Positions 36,779 through 52,968 of a DNA stretch of 64,000 bases are shown piece after piece; within the stretch, counting starts at the first letter, position 1; each line of letters begins with the position of its first letter. Location of the stretch: the NCBI GenBank assembly GCA_028023455.1, contig JAQFVV010006272.1:3823127-3887126 (forward strand), written 5' to 3'. The notes under the pieces were generated by a model that saw only the letters and a list, made by a program, of their open reading frames with translations, was not told the origin of the DNA and ran no database searches. Both the position numbers and the translations under genes were made by a program. This DNA is from Epiperipatus broadwayi (lineage: Eukaryota; Onychophora; Udeonychophora; Euonychophora; Peripatidae).

Positions 36779-39700
36779 GTTACGATTCACTGAGCTTTTT
36801 ATTTAACCTTCTTAATATCTTATATATTTTTCTAAAAAAAACTAATCTGAGAATCCCTTTATCTGTTATGCTAAAGATTAATATCATTATAAAACTATTG
36901 TTTTTTTATAATTAGTTATATATATTGTACCCTTACTTCTTGATATATAAAATAGTTTAAAATACAACTAGCTCAGTTACATTATTATGCTTAATTAAAA
37001 TTTGCATATCTATCTTTAATATACTTTTATATTATCATATCTTAATTAAATTTAGTATCAATTATCAAAATCAATATATAGTTTTAGATTATACTAATTA
37101 AATAAGTATTTAATAAAATTATGAGACTGTGAAGTAAAGTTACAAAGTAATAAGCAGATTTACACTGAGTCAATATCTCCCTAGATACCGTCTCAATGGC
37201 ATAAGAATACTACTACTACCTTATCATCTTACCACTACATCTATAGCATTCTTATGACTTTTAAATGAAATAATTATCTTTAATAATACTAAAATAATTC
37301 CTAACTTTTAATTAATATATAATTAAATAATCTCAGGTTCTTCTAAGCTGTTTTAAAATAATAATAACTCATGTAAATAAGTATGATGTGGGATTTTATA
37401 TCAAACTTAAATACACCTAACTTATTTAAATAATAATAATAAATAATACTAATCTTAAAGTGTAATTTAATCTCATCTATGTCTATGATATAATCAATCA
37501 TTAAATGAATAAACAATCCTATGTATATCTTTTATTTCATATGGTATCTTCATTTTAGAATAAATCAAAATCTTATAATTAATAATCTGTGGCAGTAAAT
37601 AATATTGTATTCTTATAATGTGCATTATAATCATCTTATGACCATTTATAATATTTATGTTCATGTCAATCAATTCTTATAAAATAATGTTAAGCAAATA
37701 TGGTATTCAATTCTAAGTAATAATAACAAATTCATTTTGTGCAAATATCATGTTTATTTCAAATCATCTGATGTCACAATGCTGTGGTAAAAATAATGAA
37801 ACTCGACACACTTTTAAAACAAATTAACAAATTTATTTACAATAACTTCAAATAAAATTTTATTTACACTATTTACAATTTTAGAATTTAAGAAAATAAA
37901 TCAAAATAAAATAAGAAATTACAAATACAAGAAGTTTATACTGTTACTAATTCATGTGCTTAATAAGCAATTATACACTCTTCAATTACTATACTAATAA
38001 TATCATAGTATGTTTTCAAAACTTAGATTTAAAATAAATGTTAATAAACTTCCATTACAAATAATAATATATGTCAAAATTATTTATGTAGCATGTGTAA
38101 ACAATGAAGCTCTACTAATTAAATAGCTACATTAATTAAGTATTACCATTTATAATGTATTATCATATATTTACTTTATTATTAGCATTGCTTAATAGCT
38201 TTATAAAATTAATGTATCTTTGTAATGTAAAAACAAATAATTGACTGTACTTATACTTTACTTAATGTAATTCCTGTTATACGTTTTATCAAATATGCAT
38301 TACATATCTTTATTGTTCAAATATTATTATTTAAACTATTTATCAATTCTAAATTCATAAAGCATTACCTTAGATAAATTCTATGATTCTTTTCTGTGTA
38401 AAAATCATTACTTTACTTGATGGGTTCTTTAATCCTTTCTAATACTTTTTTATTTATAAACATCCTCTAAATTTATATAAAATTTCCGGAAAACAAACAT
38501 CAACTTTAAATAAAATATTCATCATCCAAATTACCTATACTACATCGTCTATACTTAATAAACTTCAATCCAAATATAAGCTTCTACCCATAATGTAACT
38601 TAACTTATTTAATAAAACAAAATATAAAAAAAATATAGACTTTTAAAATCCTTTTTTAAATTAAAAAAAAAAATAATTATTAAGATAAATAATAAACATC
38701 ATTTTAGTACTAAGCATAAATAAAATATCAAAATTATTTACGAAAGAATCATATAATTATTTCTAAGCTTCTTACGTAATGTTGTATCATGTTGATGTTA
38801 TAAATCAAAACTTATGCATATTTTAATAAAGTTCGTTGCCAATATAATGTATGTTTTTCTTAAAAATATCTACACATTCATCCCACAAAACATAATATTT
38901 AGTTGATCTAAAGAAAACATATTAAATTCATCAAAATTATTATACAATGTTTTTACCACAATAATAATAATGTCCATTCTGCTATCCAGTAGTCTTCGGA
39001 ATTTGCAGCTTCAGAAAACAAAAATAATACACATTCATACTCATAACATTCACTAAAATATTCCATGTTATATTAATTATAAAAATAAATTTATGTAATT
39101 AATTATTATATTATTTTTAAGTTACTATTTAATAAATGTACCTAACCTACTTTTTAATAGTTTAATAATATTTTAAATTTTATGTTAAATAAATAAAATA
39201 AAAATTTATATTACGGATTCCAGCGATGACTTTTGTTCTACCATAAAAGTTCTAACAAATATCCTACGTATAAAGTCAATAGAACACTATTTCCTGTTCC
39301 GTTGTATCACGTGTTTCTTGAAAGTTTATAATAAAATGATAACGTTCTTTTTTTAAAAAAAAAAAAAGTTCCAATAAGAAAATAAATAAAATTTAAAAAT
39401 AGTTTATAAGTTCTTTCTGGATCCAGTTCTTCATAAATATTATCTTTAAAGTTATTATTTCTAAACTAATTTATAGTTTATAAATTATTTTCATTAAATT
39501 ACTTTAATCAACTTGGCTTGCTTGGCTTAGTTTGATTTGATTTGGACATCCATGTATTATTTGCGCATTTATAAATAATATATTCAGGTAAGAATTAATT
39601 TTTCCATCTATAACGTCCAGCGTTTTAGATTACTTCAATATAGCAATTTTATTATATTACGATTTTAAATAATCATATTTATAATCTATTTGCCTTTTAA

Positions 39701-42180
39701 AACATCAATATTTAGTCTTTTAAGCACAAAGACTTAACAAGGCAAGTATTTATTTAAAATTACTACTGCTTCTTATATCTTTCCTTAAGATATACATTTT
39801 ACTTCTATAATTTGTCAAAAATACTTTTTTTTCCACAGAAGTATTTTTATTTCTTTAAAATATCTATTAATAACAGACAATAGTAATTTAACTTTAAAAC
39901 TATTTATAGTCCAAAATACTACTTTTCTCCATCTTATAGTTTTCTGTACTAATCCAGCGTCTATTACTTTTCTAGCATAAAGTTTCTGATATATTTCTAC
40001 GATACGTGATGTTTCCATGATCATTTGTACGTAAATTGAGCTTCGATATTGAGAAGACTAATAGGGAATATTAAAATATCTACTGCATATTCATTATTTA
40101 AACTTTTATAAAATCATATACAATAACACTCTTATGATTTTAAAATTGATTTTAAGAGCGTTTATAAATTTACTTGGCTATTTTCTCAATAGCACGTTTA
40201 ACTTAGAAATTTAATTACAGAGAGCCCCCCTCAACAATTGAATCCAGCTTTTATAGTGGAAGAGACTCCTCATCTGATTGGTACGTTTAAACAATCAAAC
40301 TTTGCTTATTTACATATTTACCAACACAATATTAAAAATAAATAATGACTTATTTAATATTTAATATTTTATCAAATTCTTTTAAAACAATATTTATCGT
40401 TTATTTAAATCTACTAAACATTCTTTTGAAATATTCTTTCTCACTTGATTTAAATCTTAACTTTTATAAGATCATTTTAAAATAAATTAAGTCTTTTTAA
40501 ATACGTTATATTTTTAAAACAATACTTTTAAAATCAGACTTAATATTTTACATTAATATCTTTATTTTTATCTCGTGATAACTCACGTATTATTTATAAA
40601 TTTTACAACATGATTTTTTTAAAATAATTATGCAACTTTATTAGACAACTTCCACGCATGTGTGTGTAACATCTGTTCTTTATAACACAAGAAACGCTTG
40701 TCTAAAAATAAACTTAACAATTGCTTTTTAAAAATAAATATTTATTTTTAAAATAAATAAGATATTATATCAGATCTTAAAATAATTATTTGATATGATT
40801 AAAATCAAATATTAATCTCAATTTAAGCACTTATAATTTAAAATATTTCTATTCACTTTTAACATATATTTTAAATTAAATAAATATCTTTGTCTAATTT
40901 TAACTTGTCTTTTAAATACTTTAGCTTCAAACATTTGTTATTAAATTTATTAATGCAGTATTACATCATAATCATCATCATTTTAAATATCTTCTCAATA
41001 CCAACACAATTCACACACCAAATACTCATAGATTGCTTTAATTAAACTTATGGTAACATTACCACAAGCAAAGTTAACATCACACATTTTAAAATACTTC
41101 TTAAATTTAAAATTTTCTACTAAATTAACACAAAACTTAAATGGTGACCCATACAAAAGGGCACAATATATATATGTAACTTTATTTAATTTTTTTTATA
41201 TTTAAAATGCTGTAAATATTACATTGGTATTTGTTCTTATTCTATCAATTAAAAGAATGCCTATTGTTAAAGTCAGGTTAACTATGAGCTCAATTTCCTA
41301 AGGAGTATGATGTGCTAGAATTGTTAAATTAGTCTCTTTTTTTTATTTCGTAAAGCCATATTATAATATTATTGTCAACGTCTTCTATTTTGTTCAAACA
41401 TTGTGGTTCCAGTTTCTAGTAGTATGAATTTCTTTTTTAAATTTTAACTATTCTGTAATTATATATGGTATCTTCCAGTGGTTACCTATATTTTATAATT
41501 TTAAAATAAACCAATATTGAGCCTTGTGACAAAATGAACTCGCTATTAAGTTATAATTTTGTTTAAACTCCTGATTGTGAAGATAAAAAAGTGAAACCTC
41601 ATTTTAGCCAATTGAATTGAAACTGCAACTATTTTTAAGTATATATATGTGCGAATAACTTTTTTAAATTTTTTGTAAATGTGGTTGTTTATTATTATAT
41701 AACATGATGTTTTAGCCATATACCATCTGCCACAACTGATAATATTGTAATTCAGTGTGCATTTATTACTTCATGTGAATCCCATTTTAAGTTCATATTG
41801 ATTATTAGCATATATACTTTGATATTCAAGATTAAGTTTGATATTATATATTGTTTTTATTTTGAATGTTATTTCATGAATAACCTGTTTTGTTTCTTTG
41901 CATATTTTTTTTACTTTTATATTATATTGTTTGGGGCAGTTAGATAATAATTTACTATTCCTGATATTTTACTACATGTCTTTAAAAATGAAAACCTACA
42001 AAAGTGTTTATATAGTTTTTAGTTCACTCCAAACTTTTCATGTTTCTTTTGCATTTTATCCAAAGAATAAGAATCAGTCATGAAACAGATCTGATTAAGA
42101 AATTTCATTTCTTGTCTTGCATGGAACCTTCTCTGATAAAGCTTAGGTTTGTACTTAATTTATTGAAAATGTTATCTATT
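36779..42180. other. Non-coding stretch, strongly G-poor on the plus strand between 37.1 and 41.2 kb
   Basis: From about 37.1 to 41.2 kb, C clearly outnumbers G on the plus strand, as in the two LTRs at 42.2 and 59.7 kb. A minus-strand TATAAAAGC lies at 40247-40255, and TGGTGACCC at 41142-41150 resembles the start of a tRNA-Trp primer-binding site on the plus strand. These hints disagree in orientation, so I only suggest LTR-retroelement-derived DNA. No coding domain was seen. 41.2-42.18 kb is featureless. Confidence 0.35.
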
Positions 42181-42203
42181 TGAACCTATATATATATATA
42201 TAT

Positions 42204-43770
42204 TGAACCGAATTCGAATATGTGGATTCGAAACACCGGTCTCTTAGGCAGAGAAGAACATACTCGGAGAGTATGTATGCCCAAACGATAGCAATAAAGT
42301 ATATAACTAACATTACATTTCCAGGACATAGCTTCTTCTCGGCTGTTGAGTTCAACACCATGTCCAAAGCACTTTTTTGTTTGTGTATAACCACGGGCGC
42401 CAGCTGCTTATTCTAAAAGAATACTAAAAGAATAGACAACGCACTTTGAACAGTGGCCACTAACTCAACGCCTAAATCCACGACTAGCTCAGTTGTTTGT
42501 AATCACTAATAGATTATACTTAATTAGTGGTTAAAAGACTTGATAAAAGAATTGTAAAAGGAGTTGATAAAAGAATTTGATAAAAGGAATTGATAAAAAG
42601 AATTGACCGACAAATAAAGTTTAATTTTAAAGATAATTTATTAACTAACATTTATTTACTAAATTTAAACATTTTATAATTCTAATAAAACACACGCATA
42701 TTTTAAATTAACATTTCTAAATAGTTTAAATATTCCTATAGATTTAATAACAGAACACTCTAATTTAACTAATAAATATTGATATAATGATCACGCACAT
42801 ATTAACTCATGTACACACATAATAATAATAAAGTATTACATAGCATTTGAAATTTAATCACACATATCAATAGTTCATTTATGTATGATATAAAGTTCAT
42901 ATAATTAGACTCTTGAAAGATTCGTATGAATTAATGCAATGCAATGGCTATTACAGTATAAACGAAATAAGCAAATGTTTTTACCTAGGCTTTTGAATGT
43001 AGACGTAGAATTTTGTTCTCTTTGGTGGCTGCTTTCAGTGAGGATATTTCCATTATGAATGCTTACCAGCTGGCTGGGACTTTTCCTTGATGAGTTTCCT
43101 GATTTTCACGATTATTACTATTGGAGACAATTAGATATTGACGGAGATTTTCTAAGTTGTTACGTTGACATTATTTCACGGGCAGATCTTGCTGTTTTCA
43201 TCGGACTTTTTAGGCTGTGGAGAGGCGTGAATTCCCAAAATCTTCTCAACACTGCATTTTGTTTGTTAACTGACTCAATTAATTTCTGAACTGCACTACT
43301 CAATTACTTTGTGAACTGCACTCACTCAACTAATTTGTGAACTGAACTACTGTCCGATAAAAAAGTCTATTTATACCTGTGACGTGTTGTCTTTCTAATA
43401 TCTCCGGCAAAGATCTGTTGTCGAAATTCCAGTGATAATCATTTGATAAACGTGTTTTGAAAGATTGCTTAATTAGTAATAGCCATGCAAAAACGTATTG
43501 TTTTATATTAATTAATATCTAATAGCCATTGCCGTGTTTTTTAATGATAATCTTCTTTAACTTTCATTTATTTATAATAACATTTATTCTATTGTTGACA
43601 ATCGCACATATATATGCACATATATTAGTTTTAACATTATTTTTTCTTTAATTAAACTTGAATGAAAAGAGATTTGTATGTTTTAACTTTTTAAATTATA
43701 TTTTTACGAATACTAATAAAAACTCTTTACTTCCTTTTATAACCCTTAGTTTAATTTCTCTAACGAAACA
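42204..43770 (-). mobile_element. LTR of an LTR retrotransposon (about 1.57 kb), minus orientation
   Basis: The segment begins TGAACCG immediately after a (TA)n run and ends GAAACA, i.e. TG...CA in both orientations. Directly outside its right end the plus strand reads CCCCTCTCCCCTT, a polypurine tract on the minus strand exactly where one precedes a 3' LTR. A minus-strand TATAAATAG (43367-43375) lies about 400 bp into the LTR, as expected for U3. The LTR body contains GTTGATAAAAGAATT-type short repeats. The plus-strand open frame at 43059-43289 lies inside and has no recognisable domain. Only about 200 bp of possible internal sequence remains before the PLE relic at 44.0 kb. A likely sister is at 59.7 kb. 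Confidence 0.6.
43367..43375 (-). promoter_or_regulatory. TATA box of the LTR
   Basis: TATAAATAG on the minus strand, within U3 of the LTR. The LTR at 59.7 kb has the same nonamer at a comparable distance from its U3 end. Confidence 0.5.
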
Positions 43771-44423
43771 CCCCTCTCCCCTTCTGATTAATTGATTGTA
43801 GCTCTTATTTCAGAAATTAACGATAGAAAACTATTTGATTCTTATCTTTTCCGAAAACAAGCTGCAATAAACTCAACATTTAATTTTATGTTTCTCTTTT
43901 ATGAAAAATTACTTTAATAATTTTTTTAGATAAAATTATATGTGCCTATATCAATATAGGTATATAATATATATATAATTCTTTTGGAGTGTCATGATAT
44001 ATATAAAATTCTATGTGGAGTTGTTCACATCCATACATTGGACAGACTAATCATAGAATAAAAATTATAAGGGAGGAACACATTTTGGCAGTTACAGAAA
44101 AATTCAAATCATCAGCCATTTTTTTACACATTAAACTAACTAACCATGACATCAATTTTAATAAAACACATATTCTGGCAAAAATTGAACAATGTGACCA
44201 GAGACTGCTAAGGGAAGCTATAGAGGTTTTTAACAGGCCTAAAAGCCTAAATGAAAAGTGTAAATTGAATAAAATTAACAATATTTGGAAAAAGCTATTG
44301 GAAGATAAAATATTTTTAAGACTTGTCAACCAATGAAATTTGAGAATAAGGAGAAAATAAAGAAAAAAATACCAAATCTACATCTCACCATGCATATTCT
44401 TATGATTTGAGAAAGAAGAAGCA

Positions 44424-44454
44424 CTGAGGAAAGTACTTGTTATTGTACTAAAAT
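44424..44454 (+). ncRNA. Decayed hammerhead-like motif, first PLE tail
   Basis: CTGAGGA (44424-44430, consensus CTGATGA) is followed by a perfect five-pair stem, AGTAC with GTACT, around TTGTTATT, then AAAAT where GAAAC is expected. The layout is right but the core is mutated. Confidence 0.4.
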
Positions 44455-44733
44455 ATTATATTTTTACTACATGGAATACATTAAGGCAAAAAGTGAAGAA
44501 TATGACCAGACTGTTAAGGGAAGCCATAGAAATTTTTAAAAGGCCAAAATCAAAAATGAGAAGTGTGAATTGAAAAAAAATAGCAATATTGGGAAAAAGC
44601 TATTGGAGGATAAAATATTTTTTTAAAGTTTTCAACCAATAAAATTTGAATATGAGGAGGAAATAACCAAAGAAAAAAATTATTATTTTAAATCCCGCCA
44701 CACCTATTCTTATGATTTGAGAAAGAAGAAGTT

Positions 44734-44764
44734 CTGAGGAAAGAACTTGTTATTATACTGAAAC
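44734..44764 (+). ncRNA. Decayed hammerhead-like motif, second PLE tail
   Basis: This is the same motif in the second tail copy. CTGAGGA (44734-44740) has one change, GAAAC (44760-44764) is intact, but stem II is weakened to AGAAC against ATACT. Confidence 0.4.
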
Positions 44765-44801
44765 ATCAGCTATTTAATTATTATATTTTTACAACATGGA
44801 A

Positions 44802-47800
44802 GCTTCTGGAAATAATAGTATGAATTTATCATTTATCCATGAGAATATTGCATATATATCTATACATAAATATTGTACTGGCAAGATGTAATGAATGCAA
44901 CCTAAAAAAATCATTCTGAAAGAAAACAAATAAAAAAACACATGTCACTCTAAAGATAATTCACTACCTTAGTTTTATATACCTAATTCAACAGAGAGTT
45001 GAATAGATGTCAATGCAATATACATGTCATATTTTTTATTTTTAGCCCAGTGTTGGTTTCTTTATTTTTATATGGAGCAACAAGGGCTCTGAAAGCGCTG
45101 TCTGTAAATCAGAATCTATATACAAAAGCCTACAAATTATTACATAAAAAGTTTCACCACAATGCATAAGAGTATTATTAATATGGATTATTATTTTGCT
45201 CCATCTCAGGTTTGCTTCTAAAATAATGTTACACAGAAATAAAATATCCAATGTATTAATAATGTTAGTATTGAATATATACATACAAGTTTAACTAACA
45301 CATTCTATAATATATCATTTCAGTTGAATATAGTTTACCACTTTTCATTTCACTCAATTTTTCATTGTCTGTAATCATACCTATGCCTTTATTATCTCTA
45401 ATTGTCTTAATTTTTATTTTTTATTTATTTATTATAACCTTAAATGTTTCGTGAAAGTGTGGGTGAGCTTACAGTACATGACATATATTCACATTTATTC
45501 ATTTTTAAAATCCTGTACTAAACCATATTAATGCAATCATGTTAACTATTTTGTTTTAATAATAGACTAATATGAAAACTTTTATAATCATTATTGCCAA
45601 TAATATTTTGCTATGTTTGTGCAAAAAATAATGTAATTGAATGATCATAATGTGTCAGTAATTAAATTTACAATGAAATAGCTAAATCTCAATTGTTAAT
45701 TATTAATTATGGGAACATTTACTGAATGAATATTTCACCCAGAAGAAGATTGATTCAAAAATGTCTGTCTTTAAATGTCTTCTATATCTTTTTATTATTC
45801 CAGTTCAAATATTATTTCTTATATTTTATTTAACAGAACTTCAAAATACTACTTCATATACACAATAACATTTATCCTACTTTTAAAAGAAGTTTATTGG
45901 CATATTAGTTACCATTAAATTCCATTACATGAAACAATGAAACAAATATTTTTGTTTATAGTTAATTCATCAATAAAAAACACTTAAAATGCATTCAAAC
46001 ATCATTACAACATTGACACATGAATACATAGTTATTGTAAAAGGAATATTGCTGCAAATATGTCTGCAGGTGCTAAAGCCCGGTCTCTGATTTTAATTTT
46101 TTATTCAATTTGTCATAAAAGAGTGAACAAAATTTACTAGATGTAGGATTAAAGCAAAAGTGACACTTCAGATACTACAAAGTGAAATAAAGGTGGATAT
46201 TCTGATATTAGGGAAGAACCCTTTGTTCATGCTATTGATAAAGGCCAAAAGAAAAGAAGTATGATTATATGTAATTGTGCTAATGAGTGTGTGAGATGTC
46301 TTTACGGCACTGCAGTCATGTAGAATGTGCTAAATAGTTTCTTCATTCCTATGGCACAACTGGAAATAGCATCTCTTCATTTTATTTAACTTCAAAAGTT
46401 CTTTCTTAAAACTAAATAATATAAATGTCATATTAATAAAAAGTTTTCTAACTATTCATTATTTCTCAGCATAATATTATTTTATTTGTATAAATTTCAT
46501 AACCAAATATTTCGTTTATTGATATCTAGCCTGAAATGAATGCATACACAATTACATTTATCTTTTCCCAAAGACTATCATGTGTTTGAAGTGTTTTATT
46601 ATATTTTTATAAAAATAAAAAGCGATGGAAAAAATAAATTTTTTTAATTTAAAAAAATTAAAAAAAATAAATAATTATATATAGATATTGTAATTATTTT
46701 CTCATATGAATATGAAATAACACTATCATATAGTAAACATCACACTCTACATTTTACTAAATAGAGATTTACTTGTGGAAATTATTCCAAATAATGTTTA
46801 CTTAAAACTCACAATAATATTAAAATAATTTTAAAAAATTTTAATCTTTAATTCCATTTTACACAGGATTATATACACACACATTCACCGGTATGTTATA
46901 AATAACCTTTAGGTTGGTATTATAATAATAATTTCTTGATACTTTTCTAAAACATCAAACATTAAAACTTTTTAAGTGATAATTACTCAAAACGAGTCAA
47001 TCTTTTAAGCAAGTTTAACTTTCTTTTTTTCTCTCTTCTTAAAAATCTATTATGACACTTTTAAAAGTAATCTAAAAAAACATTTATTTAATTTTTTAGG
47101 TTAAACACGTTTGACCATTCTTCTTTTTTAAAAAAAACTATATAAAAAACTGCTACATAAAATATAAAACTATATACAAATATACATTTATTTACATAAA
47201 AGAAATATTTTTAAAATATAATATTGTAACAAACAATATTTTCATTATTTATTTTAATTATAGAGAGCACTTAGCTAACTTTAGTTCATTTAGAGAGAGT
47301 TTTTCTAATATAGTTTGAATTAAATATGAATATCTTACATCTTTGAGCCCATACAGATATACAATGTTGATTTTTTCTTTCAAAGCTTCATATGATGATG
47401 TAGAATTAAATCATTTTCATCGCTAATGAATTTTAATTTGACACTTTCTTTAAGATATATTTTGATATAACATTTATTTTGTGTAAAATCAAATTTCTAT
47501 CCTGCATTTCATGTAAATTATTGACACTTAAAATTCATTTTATGCATTCCTCAGAAAATTTGGGGAAATCAAACTTTTTCTTCTACTCTTATCATTTGGA
47601 AAGACATTAAAACTGGCACACTATTTTCAGATCACAAAGAACACAGTCTAACTTCTCTTCACTAACTAAAACTCCACTGAAAATTTTTGTTTACTTAAAC
47701 CCTTTTATACTTTTTAATTATATGCTTTTTTTATCTAGATTTTTTTTAAAATGTTATTGTCTTTTTGATAATTTGATATTTTTCTAATTAATCTAATTAT

Positions 47801-48814
47801 ACTCATAAATGTTAATAAGTATAAAACTTTCTGTTTAATTAATTAAAACAAATTTAGAAAATAATTCTTTTCATTTAAGCCTTTATAATGATAAAATTAA
47901 TCTTTAATTAAAACCATTTTAATATCCAAATAGTTTTAAAAATCTATATGTTATCTACATATTTGTTTTTAAAAATCTAAGTTGTCAAGATTTTAGAGAT
48001 GAATGGAATGCAAATATTTGATCTATCCTAGAGTGCAAAATAGTCTCATGCATTCTGCTTATTAAGTTTAAAATGTATCTTTATATATATGTAAATAGTG
48101 AATAATTCGATATGTGATGCATATGTAATACTTGAGTGAATGATAATATAACATTGTCATATATATATTCTGAAAATTGCTAACTTTTTTTCCCCAAAAA
48201 AGTGTATACATTGTAAGTCGGTATTTTTAAATGACTTTTATAATAATATTTATTAACAATCAAAATATAAATATCTGATAATTAAATAGTTAATTATTCC
48301 ATTCATCTTAGATTGAATAACTTATCGCATTAAGATCCATAAAGATCTTAGCTATCTTCCTCAGTTCTGACATGATACAAATTTAATTTTAAAATTACCA
48401 GTGATTACTTGAGTATTCTCAAACTTTATATCAGAAACTTAACAAATGTACAGACATACTGACATATATATATATATATACATAATATACTTGTGTGTGT
48501 GTGTGTTGTGCACATATGAAGAACTTCATTATTTTTTGAATTTAATTTTAAATTTAAAATGTTAGAATAAATTATGTAGGAACTAGAACAAATAGCAATA
48601 TAACATCAATTACAGCAATGTATTATACACATTATATGTGCTGCATATTTTTGTATACATATTATAGATGTTAATAGCATTTTTAAAAAAAAAAATCATC
48701 AAATGGTTTAGAATAAATATAAACTATGTTAAGTGCTTGTAAGTAAACTCCTCTCCTTCATTTTCTGTGGTATTGGAATTTGTCTTATTAAAACTTATTA
48801 TTTTTTTATTTTAG
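44802..48814. other. AT-rich non-coding stretch
   Basis: The minus strand at about 45125-45058 reads GCGCTTTCAGAGCCCTTG then CTCCATATAAAAAT, resembling the 3' tails of some CR1/L2-like LINEs; this is weak evidence. A patch at 46.02-46.36 kb (GCACTGCAGTCATG, CAGGTGCTAAAGCCC) is of higher complexity and unidentified. The remainder is featureless. Confidence 0.4.
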
Positions 48815-49508
48815 CTCCTCTTCTTCTTCTTCTTCTTCTTCTTCTTCTTCTTCTTCTTCTTCTTCTTCTTCTTCTTCTTCTTCTTCTTCTTCTTCTTCTT
48901 CTTCTTCTTCTTCTTCTTCTTCTTCTTCTTCTTCTTCTTCTTCTTCTTCTTCTTCTTCTTCTTCTTCTTCTTCTTCTTCTTCTTCTTCTTCTTCTTCTTC
49001 TTCTTCTTCTTCTTCTTCTTCTTCTTCTTCTTCTTCTTCTTCTTCTTCTTCTTCTTCTTCTTCTTCTTCTTCTTCTTCTTCTTCTTCTTCTTCTTCTTCT
49101 TCTTCTTCTTCTTCTTCTTCTTCTTCTTCTTCTTCTTCTTCTTCTTCTTCTTCTTCTTCTTCTTCTTCTTCTTCTTCTTCTTCTTCTTCTTCTTCTTCTT
49201 CTTCTTCTTCTTCTTCTTCTTCTTCTTCTTCTTCTTCTTCTTCTTCTTCTTCTTCTTCTTCTTCTTCTTCTTCTTCTTCTTCTTCTTCTTCTTCTTCTTC
49301 TTCTTCTTCTTCTTCTTCTTCTTCTTCTTCTTCTTCTTCTTCTTCTTCTTCTTCTTCTTCTTCTTCTTCTTCTTCTTCTTCTTCTTCTTCTTCTTCTTCT
49401 TCTTCTTCTCCTTCTTCTCCTCCTTCTCCTCCTCCTTCTCCTCCTCCTTCTCCTTCTCCTCCTCCTCCTCCTTCTCCTTCTCCTTCTTCTTCTGCTTCTT
49501 CTTCTTAT

Positions 49509-49558
<50 letters not shown>

Positions 49559-49620
49559 TTAATAATAATGATGATGATGATATGATGATGATGATGATAA
49601 TAATAATAATAATAATAATA
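48815..49620. repeat. Compound triplet microsatellite: CTT, CTC/CTT, ACT, GAT, AAT
   Basis: The plus strand is pure pyrimidine from 48815 to 49493 (679 nt), mostly (CTT)n, grading into mixed CTC/CTT units from about 49408. It is followed by (ACT)n at about 49507-49558, short AAT and GAT runs, and (AAT)n to 49620. Poly-leucine and poly-arginine open frames over it are translations of the array and not genes. Confidence 0.98.
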
Positions 49621-49974
49621 AAAAACAAATGTTACATAGATTTACACCAAAAGATTGCATTCTGTTACATAGACAATCATATGAACTTTGGAACAAGTTC
49701 TAAATTTTAAAATCAATTGTATTTTACAGTTTAAATAATCTTTATTTGATGGTGATTCTGTTATAGGTTTGATGGTTGTCTTATGAGTGACCTGCTGCAA
49801 TGTCTGGAGAGCTAATCTTGTAATCCTGTTCTTTTATTTGTTGAAGTTTTTTGTTAATGTTGTTGGATGTCTTCTTGTATTGTTACCAAATGTAAATGAG
49901 CATCTCGTGCACCAGTATGCATATAGGAAAAAAGTTATTGCTTGTATTGTTGGGGTAGAGTTTTTTTTAAAGGA

Positions 49975-50027
49975 TTATTATTATTATTGTTGTTGTTTTT
50001 TGTTGTTGTTATTATTATTATTATTAA

Positions 50028-50114
<87 letters not shown>
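49975..50114. repeat. ATT trinucleotide microsatellite
   Basis: (ATT)n runs with an early GTT-rich interruption (about 49988-50008). Homopolymer-like poly-Leu and poly-Ile frames here are not genes. Confidence 0.97.
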
Positions 50115-52955
<2,841 letters not shown>

Positions 52956-52968
52956 ATTGTTTAATAAA

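Larger units (their letters stand above)
43985..44801 (+). pseudogene. Penelope-like element endonuclease (GIY-YIG) with duplicated 3' end
   Basis: The open frame from 44013 contains HPYIGQT, the YIG box, preceded by a frame-broken GVYKI-like stretch. The run LTNHDINFNKTHIL, CDQRLLREAIEVFNRP and NNIWKKLLED then matches the C-terminal part of PLE GIY-YIG endonucleases (H.F.F..T.IL....... R..REAIEI......N). The copy lacks the reverse transcriptase. The last roughly 308 bp (about 44169-44476) are repeated in tandem to about 44801 with divergence, and the second copy is broken by frameshifts. Tandem tails are typical of PLE insertions. A hammerhead-like motif ends each copy. Confidence 0.8.

Noticed and set aside
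43059-43289. 76-residue plus-strand open frame
   Set aside because: It lies within an LTR read on the minus strand and shows no recognisable motif.
44051-44329. Minus-strand open frame
   Set aside because: Shadow of the plus-strand PLE endonuclease frame, which has family motifs.
48733-49710. 325-residue poly-leucine and 276-residue poly-arginine open frames
   Set aside because: They arise from (CTT)n/(AAG)n; the flanking residues show no domain.
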